Source: Cyanobacteria bacterium UBA6446 (lineage in GTDB: Bacteria > Cyanobacteriota > Vampirovibrionia > Gastranaerophilales > Gastranaerophilaceae). Taken from it: 64,000 nucleotides of DNA. Made by a program: the position numbers and the translations under genes. The stretch spans positions 120,074 to 184,073 of the forward strand of contig DJOE01000023.1 in assembly GCA_002438405.1 (NCBI GenBank), written 5' to 3'. Positions within the stretch are counted from its first letter, which is position 1, and every line of letters begins with the position of its first letter. A model generated the notes under the pieces. That model was not told the DNA's origin and ran no database searches. It worked only from the letters and a program-made list of their open reading frames with translations. Shown here piece by piece: positions 8,386-16,796 of the stretch.

Positions 8386-8931
8386 ATGAGAATCGGAGAT
8401 TTGCAAGCATTATTAGGTGCCAAAAATTCAACTAAATTAAGTTCTGGTGGAGATTTGGAACTTTTGACAAAACGTAGCCCTCTTAAAATGACTAATATTG
8501 GTGGAGGTGCAACAAAACAAGTTACTGCAGGTGATATTGAAGGCTTTTTGAATGAACCTCGTCCAAGTAAGGCTGCAAAAGGTTTGTTAGAAAAAAGCCC
8601 AATAGGACTTGGTGCTGAACCATCAAAAGAGGATTTCAAAAAGATGGGATATGAATTTGCGGGTACTCAATATCATATAGGAGCTCCAGTATATTATGAA
8701 TCAGCTGACGGAGGTAAAATCACTGTATATGATGGTAATGGAACAGCTGAAATGGGCGAAGACAAAAGAAAAATTGTTTATGAAAAAGGAAATTTAATTC
8801 AAGAAATGTATTATGACGATAATGGAAATTTAAAAACAGGAAAAATTATCGTAAAAGACAAAGTTGTAGGTTTTCCTGAAAGAAGTATTGGTCTGTTTAT
8901 GGAAAACGGTAAACCAAGTTTTATTGAATAA
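8386..8931 (+). CDS. hypothetical protein with YxxDGN-type beta repeats
   Basis: 181 residues, no signal peptide. The C-terminal half (GGKITVYDGNGTAEMGED, YEKGNLIQEMYYDDNGNLKTG) has an alternating beta pattern with Asp-Gly-Asn turns, reminiscent of toxin_YwqK / MORN-like antitoxin repeats. The same pattern is in the protein at 35715-36809 (YDQDGNPFKGYMDVKQDDGS), so I see them as distant paralogues. The start at 8386 is chosen over 8368 because AAAGGAG (8371-8377) lies 8 nt before it. Probably lineage-specific; function unknown. Confidence 0.6.
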   Translation: MRIGDLQALLGAKNSTKLSSGGDLELLTKRSPLKMTNIGGGATKQVTAGDIEGFLNEPRPSKAAKGLLEKSPIGLGAEPSKEDFKKMGYEFAGTQYHIGAPVYYESADGGKITVYDGNGTAEMGEDKRKIVYEKGNLIQEMYYDDNGNLKTGKIIVKDKVVGFPERSIGLFMENGKPSFIE

Positions 8932-8952
8932 AATTTATAAATTTAAAATTGC

Positions 8953-8990
8953 AAAAAGCGGTTCTATATTGAATCGCTTTTTGTATTGAA
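8953..8990 (+). terminator. intrinsic terminator
   Basis: 12-bp stem AAAAAGCGGTTC / GAATCGCTTTTT with one G-U pair (8953-8964 and 8971-8982) and loop TATATT, directly after the 8386 gene. Confidence 0.85.
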
Positions 8991-9041
8991 TTGGTAAAGT
9001 AGGGAATTAAATTTCTTAAAAATATATTTTACAAATAAAAT

Positions 9042-9272
9042 ATGAAAGCAATTATTGGTATTGAAATTGAAAATAGACTTGAAGAGTCTTTGAAATTACA
9101 AGCGATTTTATCTAAATACGGTTGTTCCATAAAAACAAGAATTGGACTTCACGATATGGGTGAGTATAAATGTTTAAATTATGGAGTTGTTTTAATTGAA
9201 GTTGTTGATAAAATAAATGAAATTTATGACGAATTAGACAAACATTGGAAAATTCAAATGATGAAGTTTTAA
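9042..9272 (+). CDS. small ACT/NikR-C-like regulator (TM1266-like)
   Basis: 76 residues. The pattern MKAIIGIEIENRLEESLKLQ, LSKYGCSIKTRIGLHD, VVLIEVVDKINEIYDEL predicts a beta-alpha-beta ferredoxin-like fold. It resembles the TM1266 family, annotated elsewhere as putative regulators of iron-only hydrogenase systems. No Shine-Dalgarno is seen; TACAAA lies 6 nt before the ATG, so the mRNA may be leaderless. No hydrogenase gene is in the window. The family call is by pattern and moderately sure. Confidence 0.6.
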   Translation: MKAIIGIEIENRLEESLKLQAILSKYGCSIKTRIGLHDMGEYKCLNYGVVLIEVVDKINEIYDELDKHWKIQMMKF

Positions 9273-9310
9273 GGATTGTAAATTAAATAAATCAATGCTA
9301 ACAAAAAAAA

Positions 9311-9345
9311 TCTTGATGTGTTTTCATACTAAAGGGACATCAAGA
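9311..9345 (+). promoter_or_regulatory. hairpin around the Shine-Dalgarno of the 9347 gene
   Basis: TCTTGATGT (9311-9319) pairs perfectly with ACATCAAGA (9337-9345), ending one base before the ATG. The loop holds AAAGGG (9331-9336), the likely ribosome binding site, so the structure may govern access to the start. Confidence 0.4.
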
Positions 9346-9346
9346 G

Positions 9347-10831
9347 ATGATAAATCCGATAAACCAATCAAATACGAAAACAAGTATATTTTACATTAAC
9401 GATTACCATGGCAAATCTTTAAACATGGAGCGTACTGTTACAGCAGCCAACGCATTTGATGCAAGGAATAAAAACAAACCGGATACTGATACATTAAAAC
9501 TATCATCTGGCGATATCATGATTGGAGAAGACTACAAAACCAATGAATTAGCCGTTCTTTTTCAAAATTATATTGGAATAAAAGATTCTGCTATAGGAAA
9601 CCACGAATACGATATGCAGGATAAAATTAGCGGAATTTTACCTCTTACCAAATATAATCTTTTAGCTTCAAATGTTCATATTTCACCAAATAGTGCTTGG
9701 CACAACACTGTTAAACCGGCAACAGTAGAAGTTTGTAATGGGAACAAATACGGAATAATCGGAACATCTCCAATTGATTTATATAAAAGATCAAAAGAGG
9801 GAACTCTTAAAAAAGAAGTTCAAGTTGACAAGATTAGAGAAACAATTCAAGATATACAAAAAGAAGCTGACAAACTTCAAGAACAAGGAATTAACAAAAT
9901 AATCTTGTTATCTCATCTTGGTTATACTTTAGACAAAATTGTTGCAAATCAAACTCAAGGGATTGACGTAATTTTAGGTGGTCATTCACACGATTTGTTA
10001 TTAGATGTCAAAGAGGGTGAAAATTTATTCTACTCAAAAACAGGAGAACCGGTTGTTATAACTCAAGCCGGACGAGATGGAAAAAATTTTGGAATCCTTA
10101 ATCTTGAATTTTCACCAGATGGAATAATCAAAAAAGTTCAAAATAATGTCGGATACACAAAAGATTTCAATAGAAATGCTCCTGTAAAATATATTTTTAA
10201 TAAAATCTTTGGAACCAAAGAAACTTACGGCTATATAAATTCTGCACCTGCTCCATTAACGCACGATTTGATTGAACCTAATCCGCACGCATATTTTATT
10301 GCTGATTGTATCAAAAAAGATTTAGATGCCGAGGTTGTAATACTTCCATCTTCAAATATGAGAGGGTATTTTGAAAAAGGGAAAGTTGATACAAGAATTT
10401 TGGCTGATATTTTGCCATTTAAAAACAAGTTGTATGAAGTAAATTATAGCGAAAAAGAACTTGTTGATGCAATAAAAACTGCAGCTAAATCATTTATCAA
10501 TACTGCAAATAAACCAGGAATTTTCTATGCTTCCGGCTTGAAATACACTGTTAATACAAAAGGTCATGTCAAATCCATTTCTTTTGTTGACAAGAATGGC
10601 AAAGAAACCCCGATAAATATAGATAATCCTCGTGAAAATAAATATTACAAAACAGTAATTAATGACTACTGCGCACAAGGTAATGATGGATTCAAAATGC
10701 TTAACCACCCTGATAGAATAACTAAAAAATACGATTTTGACGGTACAAAATGCGTTGAAGATATCCTTCAACAATCCAAAACACCCGTAGATATCAAAGA
10801 TGATGGGAGAATAACTATTGTTAACGACTAA
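9347..10831 (+). CDS. 5'-nucleotidase / metallophosphatase-like protein
   Basis: 494 residues with the UshA/YfkN-type two-domain layout. An N-terminal calcineurin-like metallophosphatase carries FYINDYHGK, SSGDIMIGED, IGNHEYDM, LLSHLGYTLD and LGGHSHDLL (metal ligands Asp, His, Asn, His). A C-terminal 5'-nucleotidase domain follows (about 300-490, DLDAEVVILPSSNMRG, QGNDGFKML). It has no signal peptide, unlike periplasmic UshA, and starts with a short INQSNTKTSI leader, so location is unclear. Substrates of the family are nucleotides or related phosphodiesters. It converges with and overlaps the next gene by 4 nt. Confidence 0.85.
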   Translation: MINPINQSNTKTSIFYINDYHGKSLNMERTVTAANAFDARNKNKPDTDTLKLSSGDIMIGEDYKTNELAVLFQNYIGIKDSAIGNHEYDMQDKISGILPLTKYNLLASNVHISPNSAWHNTVKPATVEVCNGNKYGIIGTSPIDLYKRSKEGTLKKEVQVDKIRETIQDIQKEADKLQEQGINKIILLSHLGYTLDKIVANQTQGIDVILGGHSHDLLLDVKEGENLFYSKTGEPVVITQAGRDGKNFGILNLEFSPDGIIKKVQNNVGYTKDFNRNAPVKYIFNKIFGTKETYGYINSAPAPLTHDLIEPNPHAYFIADCIKKDLDAEVVILPSSNMRGYFEKGKVDTRILADILPFKNKLYEVNYSEKELVDAIKTAAKSFINTANKPGIFYASGLKYTVNTKGHVKSISFVDKNGKETPINIDNPRENKYYKTVINDYCAQGNDGFKMLNHPDRITKKYDFDGTKCVEDILQQSKTPVDIKDDGRITIVND

Positions 10832-11592
10832 ATATCTTTCAACTTGTTTTCTGATATTTTCACAAGTCCTAAATTAAAGACTAACAACAAAATATACAAA
10901 ACATAAACCGATAAACAAATTCCGCCAAGTCTTAAACCTAATTGAAGAGATGTATTTTTTATTGCATTTGAATATTTGAGAAATCTTGAAATAATTAATG
11001 TAGGAAGAATTCCAACAATAATTGTTTGCGCAACTAAATTAACCATAGATAAGAATGTTTTATCTATAACTTTTATCAAAAATATTATTGAAAAATACTT
11101 TCTATTTAATCCAAAATCTTTAGAATATAAAACCCAAATTAAATTTATAAAAGGGAAAATACAAATAACAATTGACAGATAAGTGTAAAACAAAACACTT
11201 TCAGCTCTTAAACCTAAAAATAGAATTATTAATGAAATTATCAAATAAATAATCCACGCAACAAAAACAGGTAACATTTTCACAAAAGATTGATATCCAG
11301 ATAATGAGAAATCTGGAAGTTTTGAATCTTTGTTAAATGCACGATTTGAAAAATTGTATAAATATCCGATAAAATAAATCAATAGCATTAAAAATATAAA
11401 TAATTCGACAGAAAGAACATAGTGACTTCCTGTTGCATAACCCAAGAATGAACTAAATAAGTTTCCTAAAATATATGTCAAATATTCACAACCAGAAATT
11501 GTCATAATACCAATCAATGATAACAATGAAACTTGAACGAACAATGATTTTTTATCACAATAAAATTCTTTTAAATAATTTAAAACATTCAT
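10828..11592 (-). CDS. polytopic membrane protein (DUF4013-like)
   Basis: 254 residues with about six hydrophobic segments. The layout and the segment LPDFSLSGYQSFVKMLPVFVAWIIYL resemble DUF4013 proteins. I start at the ATG at 11592 (MNVLNYLKEF), preceded by AGAAGAGAG; the frame continues upstream without support. Function unknown. It is convergent with the nucleotidase gene and divergent from prfB. Confidence 0.65.
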   Translation of the reverse strand: MNVLNYLKEFYCDKKSLFVQVSLLSLIGIMTISGCEYLTYILGNLFSSFLGYATGSHYVLSVELFIFLMLLIYFIGYLYNFSNRAFNKDSKLPDFSLSGYQSFVKMLPVFVAWIIYLIISLIILFLGLRAESVLFYTYLSIVICIFPFINLIWVLYSKDFGLNRKYFSIIFLIKVIDKTFLSMVNLVAQTIIVGILPTLIISRFLKYSNAIKNTSLQLGLRLGGICLSVYVLYILLLVFNLGLVKISENKLKDI

Positions 11593-11639
11593 CTGGTTAC
11601 TCTCTTCTGATAACAATATTATAGCAATATAACAACTAA

Positions 11640-11668
11640 TTGCAAGCAAACAATTTTTATAATAAAAT
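11640..11668 (+). promoter_or_regulatory. promoter of prfB, probably leaderless
   Basis: TTGCAA (11640-11645), 17-nt spacer, TAAAAT (11663-11668), then 7 nt to the ATG at 11676. No Shine-Dalgarno precedes the start. Confidence 0.6.
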
Positions 11669-11675
11669 AAAGACT

Positions 11676-12768
11676 ATGGAAACAGAATTGAAACAAGAAA
11701 TAAATATTGTTAAACCGAAATTGGACAAAATAAAGGAGTGTCTTTGACCCTGACAAAATTCAATCAGAATTAAACACTCTTGAACAACAAATGCAAAATC
11801 CTGATATATGGTCAGAAAAAGATAAAGTTTCAAAAATTGGACAAGAAATCAAAGAGAAAAAAGAAGTTCTTGAAAAATTGAATTCTTGGACTCAAACACT
11901 TGAAGATTGCGAAACATCTATTGAACTTCAAGACAAAGAGCTTATTGAAACAAGTTATAATGATATTAAAAGTTTAGAAAAAGAATTAGAAAAGTTTGAA
12001 TTACAACAAATGTTATCTGGCGAGTATGATAATGCCGATGCAATTCTTACGATAAACTCCGGAGCAGGAGGAACTGATGCCCAAGACTGGGCTAGCATGT
12101 TACTTAGAATGTATATGCGTTGGGCTGAATCTCGAGGTTGGAAAATTGAATTATTAGATAAACTTGACGGAGAAGAAGCAGGAATTAAATCCGCAACAAT
12201 CAAAATTTCCGGCAAATATGCTTTCGGTTATGCAAAAGCTGAAAAAGGTGTTCATAGACTTGTTCGAATTTCACCATTCAACGCAAATGGGAAAAGACAA
12301 ACAAGTTTTGCTTCTGTTGATGTTTCTCCAATTGTAGAAGATTTTGAAAAAACAATTTCAATTCCTCAAGAAGATTTAGAAATTACAACAATGCGCTCTG
12401 GAGGAGCCGGAGGACAAAATGTCAATAAAGTTGAAACAGCAGTAAGAATTCTCCACAAACCGACAGGAATAGTTGTTAAATGTCAGCAAGAACGTTCCCA
12501 ATTGCAAAATAAAGAATATGCAATGCAAATTCTTGTATCAAAACTTTTGGCAATAAAAGAAGCTGAACACGAAAAGAAAATGGCTCAATTGCGTGGAGAA
12601 ACGGCTGATATCAATTTTGGTTCACAAATTCGTTCCTATGTTTTCCACCCGTATAAAATGGTTAAAGACCATAGAACAGGTTATGAAGAGGGAAATGTTG
12701 ATGCCGTTATGGACGGTGATATAGATGGATTTGTTGAAAGTTATTTAAGACAAAATACAAAACAGTAA
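11676..12768 (+). CDS. prfB: peptide chain release factor 2, programmed +1 frameshift
   Basis: RF2 reads UGA and UAA stops on the ribosome. The gene begins ATG 11676, runs 23 codons to CTT (11742-11744), then meets in-frame TGA (11745-11747). A +1 slip at CTTTGA gives GAC from 11746 and continues to 12768, about 363 residues in all, the normal RF2 length. The shift-stimulating Shine-Dalgarno-like AAAGGAG (11732-11738) lies just upstream, as in E. coli. Stop recognition (SPF in VRISPFNANG) and peptidyl hydrolysis (GGQ in RSGGAGGQNVNK) motifs are intact. The frameshift autoregulates RF2 level. Confidence 0.97.
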
Positions 12769-12798
12769 TATTTTTTTGAATAAATAGAGGGTTATAAA

Positions 12799-13905
12799 AT
12801 GGAAGAAAATCAAAAAGAAGTTACAAAATCAGTAATTTTAAAACACTACCTATCATCTTTACTAGTGTATGGCATTGTCTTATTATTTATAAGTTTTTGT
12901 CCGGCATTTAGCGAAAATGTGGGCGATAATGGATTTAATTACATAACATTTTTTGTTATTTATTATATTTGTTACGCAATTTTTGCCCTTCCAATTTTTT
13001 TCAAAACAAAGCCTGTTTCCATTTTAAAATCAAAAAATGTAGCAATTTTTGAATATATAAAAAAACAATTTTCAAAAACATCAACCCCAGAAGAAAGATT
13101 ACAAATTCTTGAACCAAATGAGTTTGAAAAACAATCTATGGTTGAATTATTTGTTAAATCATTCTTTGGTGTGTACTGTATAAATTTAATTTGTACAAAA
13201 TATTTACCTACATTTGATTATAATATTTCATTCTTAAAAGAAATGTTCTCGCAAGCCATAACTTATGCGGCAAGTGGTCAAGGTTTGTTTATGGGGCTTG
13301 TTCAATACATTGATGATACGTCTGATATGTGGCTTACCTTGACATTTATGTTTACAATAATAATTTTAGCTATAAGCTACTTGTCTGACTTAAACCTATT
13401 TAGAAACAAAATCAAATCAGTTGACACAACTCCACTTGGAATAATTTCCTGTATCATCTGTTTTTATCCGTTCACGATTTTGACAAATGCATTGATAAAA
13501 TCTTACACTGATGGATCAATGCCTGTAGAAAATCTTGCTCTTAGAATAATTTTAGACATTGTTTCCGTTGTTGCAAATATTATTATTTTAATTTCGGTAG
13601 TTAGACTTGGAACAAAATCAGGCAACCTTACAAATAGAGGTATTGTTAAAGGTTTTCCATATAATATTGTTAGACACCCAAATTATATAATGCAGATTGT
13701 TTATATTATTGCAACAACAATTCCAATTTACTTCGTTTCAGATATATCTGTTATTGGCAAAATAGTTTTGACATTCGGAATGTTTGCGTGGTTTTTGATT
13801 TTTTACCTACGAGCAATTACAGAAGAAAGACATTTGCTTAAAGATTCTGAATACAAAAAATATACAGAAGAAGTTAAATACAGATTTATTCCGAAATTGT
13901 TCTAA
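12799..13905 (+). CDS. membrane protein with ICMT/PEMT-like methyltransferase domain
   Basis: 368 residues with about eight membrane segments. The C-terminal 100 residues carry the isoprenylcysteine carboxyl-methyltransferase / phospholipid N-methyltransferase signature: FPYNIVRHPNYIMQIVY then ITEERHLLKDSEYKKYTEEV, with the RHPxY and EE pair that bind S-adenosylmethionine. The N-terminal 220 residues are an extra membrane module I do not recognise. GAGGGT lies about 7 nt before the ATG. Substrate unknown. Confidence 0.75.
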   Translation: MEENQKEVTKSVILKHYLSSLLVYGIVLLFISFCPAFSENVGDNGFNYITFFVIYYICYAIFALPIFFKTKPVSILKSKNVAIFEYIKKQFSKTSTPEERLQILEPNEFEKQSMVELFVKSFFGVYCINLICTKYLPTFDYNISFLKEMFSQAITYAASGQGLFMGLVQYIDDTSDMWLTLTFMFTIIILAISYLSDLNLFRNKIKSVDTTPLGIISCIICFYPFTILTNALIKSYTDGSMPVENLALRIILDIVSVVANIIILISVVRLGTKSGNLTNRGIVKGFPYNIVRHPNYIMQIVYIIATTIPIYFVSDISVIGKIVLTFGMFAWFLIFYLRAITEERHLLKDSEYKKYTEEVKYRFIPKLF

Positions 13906-13995
13906 AATTTTCCTACAAAGAGAATTCCTAAATAGCTTATCTTTATTTTATGTTATTATAAAATTGCAAAAATACAGATAATGAAAGGAAAAAAT

Positions 13996-14958
13996 ATGGA
14001 AAATTCATGTGAAATCAATTTTAGAAAAGCCGTTATGATTGGTTGTGGATTTGTTGGTTCAGCTTCAGCATTTAGCTTGATGGAGAGCGGAATGTTCACA
14101 GAACTTGTTCTTATTGATGCTGATCCAAATAAAGCAGAGGGCGAGGCTCGTGATATTAGTCACGGTGTTCCTTTTGCTAAGCCAATGAAAATATATGCAG
14201 GAAATTATGATGATGTTGCAGATGCAGGTATTGTAATTGTAACAGCAGGTGCAAATCAACAAGCTGGAGAAACGAGATTAGACTTAGTTAAGAAAAATAT
14301 TAATATATTTAAGTCTATTATTCCTGAAATAAAAAAACGTAAATTCAACGGTATTTTGCTAATTGTCGCTAACCCTGTTGATATTTTAACTTATACCGCA
14401 GTAAAATTAAGCGGGCTACCTGAAAACAGAGTAATCGGTTCAGGTACAGTTCTAGATACTGCGAGATTAAAATACGCAATTGGCAACCATTTAGATGTTG
14501 ATAATAGAAGTATTCATGCATTTATTATTGGAGAACACGGAGATAGTGAAATTGCGGTTTGGAGTAGTGCAAATGTTTCCGGTATTCCATTGAATAATTT
14601 CTGCGAAATGAGAGGTCATTTCGACCATAAAAATGCTACTGAAAAAATTGCACAAGATGTAAAAAATAGCGCTTATGAAATCATTTCAATGAAACGTGCA
14701 ACAAATTACGGTATTGCAATGTCTGTAAAAAGAATTTGCGAAGCAATTGTAAGAAATGAAAAATCAATTTTGCCGGTATCGTCTGTAATGCATGGAGAAT
14801 TTGGAATTGAAGATGTATCTTTGAGCATGCCTGCAATCGTAGGCAATCACGGTATAGAAACACTTGTACCAATTTCTCTAAATGAAGAAGAAACTAAAAA
14901 ACTTCAAAAATCAGCTAAAACTTTGAAAAATATCTTGGCTGAAAATGGATTACAATAA
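13996..14958 (+). CDS. ldh: L-lactate dehydrogenase
   Basis: 320 residues. It reduces pyruvate to L-lactate with NADH in the cytoplasm, regenerating NAD+ in fermentation. The Rossmann motif is GCGFVGSASA. The substrate-specificity loop GANQQAGETRLDLV has Gln, not Arg, at the position that separates lactate from malate dehydrogenases. VANPVDILTY, GSGTVLDTARL and catalytic IGEHGDSE are present. I start at 13996 because AGGA lies 7 nt before it; an in-frame ATG at 13981 contains that site. The LDH call rests on the Gln; related 2-hydroxyacid dehydrogenase activity is the alternative. Confidence 0.9.
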   Translation: MENSCEINFRKAVMIGCGFVGSASAFSLMESGMFTELVLIDADPNKAEGEARDISHGVPFAKPMKIYAGNYDDVADAGIVIVTAGANQQAGETRLDLVKKNINIFKSIIPEIKKRKFNGILLIVANPVDILTYTAVKLSGLPENRVIGSGTVLDTARLKYAIGNHLDVDNRSIHAFIIGEHGDSEIAVWSSANVSGIPLNNFCEMRGHFDHKNATEKIAQDVKNSAYEIISMKRATNYGIAMSVKRICEAIVRNEKSILPVSSVMHGEFGIEDVSLSMPAIVGNHGIETLVPISLNEEETKKLQKSAKTLKNILAENGLQ

Positions 14959-14972
14959 TTATTTTATATTTG

Positions 14973-15003
14973 ATAGTTCTCCTTTTTAAAAGGAGAACTA
15001 TTT
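14973..15003 (+). terminator. hairpin after ldh that contains the next gene's Shine-Dalgarno
   Basis: ATAGTTCTCCTTT is matched by AAAGGAGAACTAT (14973 to 15001). The right arm contains AAGGAG (14990-14995), 8 nt before the GTG at 15004. The T-run after it is poor (ATTTG), so it may act as a weak terminator, a translational block or both. Confidence 0.55.
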
Positions 15004-15597
15004 GTGGCAAAAAATATTTTTACGGATTTTAAAAGAAATATGATTACAAATAATATCTCGTTTGGAGCTAAATATATTTCAACCCCAACAATTCAAAAAT
15101 TTGATAATAATAAAAAAGTATTTGTAGATAAAAAAGTTTCACTTGTTCAATTTGAACCACAAAACTTATCAGATAAACTTGCAATAAAAATTGTAAATAA
15201 CAAGTGGGGCAGATATTTTATAACTCAATCAATGTATCTGTGTGCAGATATGTTGTCGAAAAAAGAAACCTCAAAAGAGGCTAACAAAATCCTTATGATC
15301 ACAGAACAAACAGATAATTTCAAAAAACTTGATGCTACAAAAATTTTAGCTCTTGCTCAAACTCAAAAAAATGAAAATGTTCCGATGGAGCTAAAATGGT
15401 TACAAGTTAATCCAAAATTTCAATATCCAAAAGAGGGAAGAGAAATAAAAAATATTGGGAAAGCGATTGTTGACAGCCTAAAAAAAATGTATAATGAATT
15501 AATTCTAGATGCAACACCAAATGCAAAGAGGTTCTATATAAAACAGGGTTTTGAATTAGTTGACGACCTTAATTCAAGATTTCACTGGAAGAAATAA
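15004..15597 (+). CDS. GNAT-like protein with N-terminal SFGA tag
   Basis: 197 residues. The C-terminal part (IGKAIVDSLKKMYNELILDATPNAKRFYIKQGFELV) matches the end of a GCN5-related N-acetyltransferase, where FYxxxGF is the usual acetyl-CoA-side motif. The N-terminus contains NNISFGAKYIS, the tag shared by several proteins in this window. The GTG at 15004 has AAGGAG 8 nt upstream, but the ATG at 15040 (MITNNISFGA) would give the tag position seen in the relatives; either is possible. Acceptor substrate unknown. Confidence 0.6.
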   Translation: MAKNIFTDFKRNMITNNISFGAKYISTPTIQKFDNNKKVFVDKKVSLVQFEPQNLSDKLAIKIVNNKWGRYFITQSMYLCADMLSKKETSKEANKILMITEQTDNFKKLDATKILALAQTQKNENVPMELKWLQVNPKFQYPKEGREIKNIGKAIVDSLKKMYNELILDATPNAKRFYIKQGFELVDDLNSRFHWKK

Positions 15598-15876
15598 TTA
15601 TTTATCAAGAAGAGAGAAATTTTTGCCCAATTTTTTCTCTAGAGTTTTGAAAATTTCAGATAGAGGAACATCAATTGCTTCAGATAATCTCCAAAGCATT
15701 GAAAGTTTTGGATCTATAATTCCATTTTCAATACGGGATAAATTTCCTGCATCTAAGTCATATTCATAACAAAATTTGAGTCTGGATTTGCCTTTGTTTT
15801 TAGTGACTCTCAATTCACTTATAACATTTCCAAATGCCTTGTTAAGTTGTAACGTTTTATGACTTTTATATTGCAT
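15598..15876 (-). CDS. XRE-family HTH regulator, divergent from a prepilin-like gene
   Basis: 92 residues from the chosen ATG (MQYKSHKTLQLNKAFGNVI). It holds a Cro/C1-type helix-turn-helix (ISELRVTKNKGKSRLKFC, LDAGNLSRIENGIIDPKLS, LWRLSEAIDVPLSEIF). The frame extends to 15996, but those extra residues are hydrophobic and unlike an XRE N-terminus. The stop abuts the stop of the GNAT gene. An 18-bp palindrome lies between it and the divergent prepilin-like gene, so regulation of both is likely but not shown. Confidence 0.8.
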   Translation of the reverse strand: MQYKSHKTLQLNKAFGNVISELRVTKNKGKSRLKFCYEYDLDAGNLSRIENGIIDPKLSMLWRLSEAIDVPLSEIFKTLEKKLGKNFSLLDK

Positions 15877-15907
15877 ACATACATAATTACACAGTATAAT
15901 ATTTTTA

Positions 15908-15925
15908 TTATGTATAAATACATAA
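15908..15925. promoter_or_regulatory. 18-bp palindrome, candidate XRE operator
   Basis: TTATGTAT-AA-ATACATAA: 8-bp inverted arms with a 2-bp centre, in the 124-bp gap between the XRE gene and the prepilin-like gene. No unambiguous -35/-10 pair could be assigned around it. Confidence 0.55.
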
Positions 15926-16000
15926 CAGTCATGAGGGTAATTCTTGTGAAAATTTTGTATAAAGGAAGAAAATAGAACAATAAATAAAAAGGACAATAAT

Positions 16001-16759
16001 ATGAAAACACTTATAGACTTATCAACTTACCGTAACGGTCTATTCCCCTCTCACCATTCACCTTTCAGCAACAAGTTTGCATTTACATTGGCGGAAGTAT
16101 TAATCACCCTCGGAATAATCGGAATTGTTGCAGCAATGACAATTCCAAACCTAATCAGTAATTACAAAGCAAAAATTCTTCGAATAGAGTTTTTGAAAAC
16201 ATATTCAACCTTAGCACAAGCAATCAAACTTATGGAAAATGATGATATATCCACAGACTTGATGAATTACGCACAAGGGACAAGACACACTACATTTGCA
16301 AAATATATGACAAATACTACAATTTGCTCTGGATATACAGCAATAGAATTAAAAAACCCTGCAGGCTGCTATGATTATAAAATAAGAGACTATGATGACG
16401 GATACAAATTCTTAACACAGAATAGTGTCGTTGCCGACGGAATATATAACGATGGACAATTAATGTTACCAACTGGAGCCTTGATATTTTTTGATGATTG
16501 CCCTGTTAGAGAGGGCTACAAGGGTTGCAGAATTTATATAGATATTAATGGGTTAAAACAACCAAATAGAATGGGGTATGATTTCTTTGCTTTTGAAGTT
16601 CTTGACGGAACTCTTTATCCTGTTGGAGGACCAAAGACTAGCTATTTACAACGAAATGATTGCAATTTTGATAAAGCAAACCAACAAGGTTTTACCTGTG
16701 CCCAAAAGGCAATGAGTGATAGTGATTATTTTAAAAAAGTTGTTCATAAAATTAAGTAA
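16001..16759 (+). CDS. prepilin-like secreted protein
   Basis: 252 residues. A leader of about 26 residues (longer than usual) is followed by FAFTLAEVLITLGIIGIVAA, the class III (type IV prepilin) core with Glu at +5, then a long alpha-1 helix (PNLISNYKAKILRIEFLKTY). The globular part contains paired cysteines (GCYDY, DDCPVREGYKGCR, DCNF, FTCAQ) and IDINGLKQPNRMGYDFFAF, a motif also present as IDVNGKRKPNQLGRDRFVM in the protein at 34664-35335. AAGGAC lies about 8 nt before the ATG. No pilus assembly genes are adjacent. Confidence 0.85.
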   Translation: MKTLIDLSTYRNGLFPSHHSPFSNKFAFTLAEVLITLGIIGIVAAMTIPNLISNYKAKILRIEFLKTYSTLAQAIKLMENDDISTDLMNYAQGTRHTTFAKYMTNTTICSGYTAIELKNPAGCYDYKIRDYDDGYKFLTQNSVVADGIYNDGQLMLPTGALIFFDDCPVREGYKGCRIYIDINGLKQPNRMGYDFFAFEVLDGTLYPVGGPKTSYLQRNDCNFDKANQQGFTCAQKAMSDSDYFKKVVHKIK

Positions 16760-16761
16760 AT

Positions 16762-16790
16762 TTGCATTTTTTATACATTCTTAATAAGAT
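16762..16790 (+). promoter_or_regulatory. promoter of the PAP2 gene, probably leaderless
   Basis: TTGCAT (16762-16767), 17-nt spacer, TAAGAT (16785-16790), then exactly 6 nt to the ATG at 16797, with no Shine-Dalgarno. Confidence 0.6.
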
Positions 16791-16796
16791 AAACTT

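Noticed and set aside
11745..11747. In-frame TGA suggesting a broken prfB
   Set aside because: It is the conserved autoregulatory frameshift stop with CTTTGA and an upstream Shine-Dalgarno-like sequence.
13996..14958. Malate dehydrogenase
   Set aside because: The specificity loop carries Gln where malate dehydrogenases have Arg, favouring lactate dehydrogenase.
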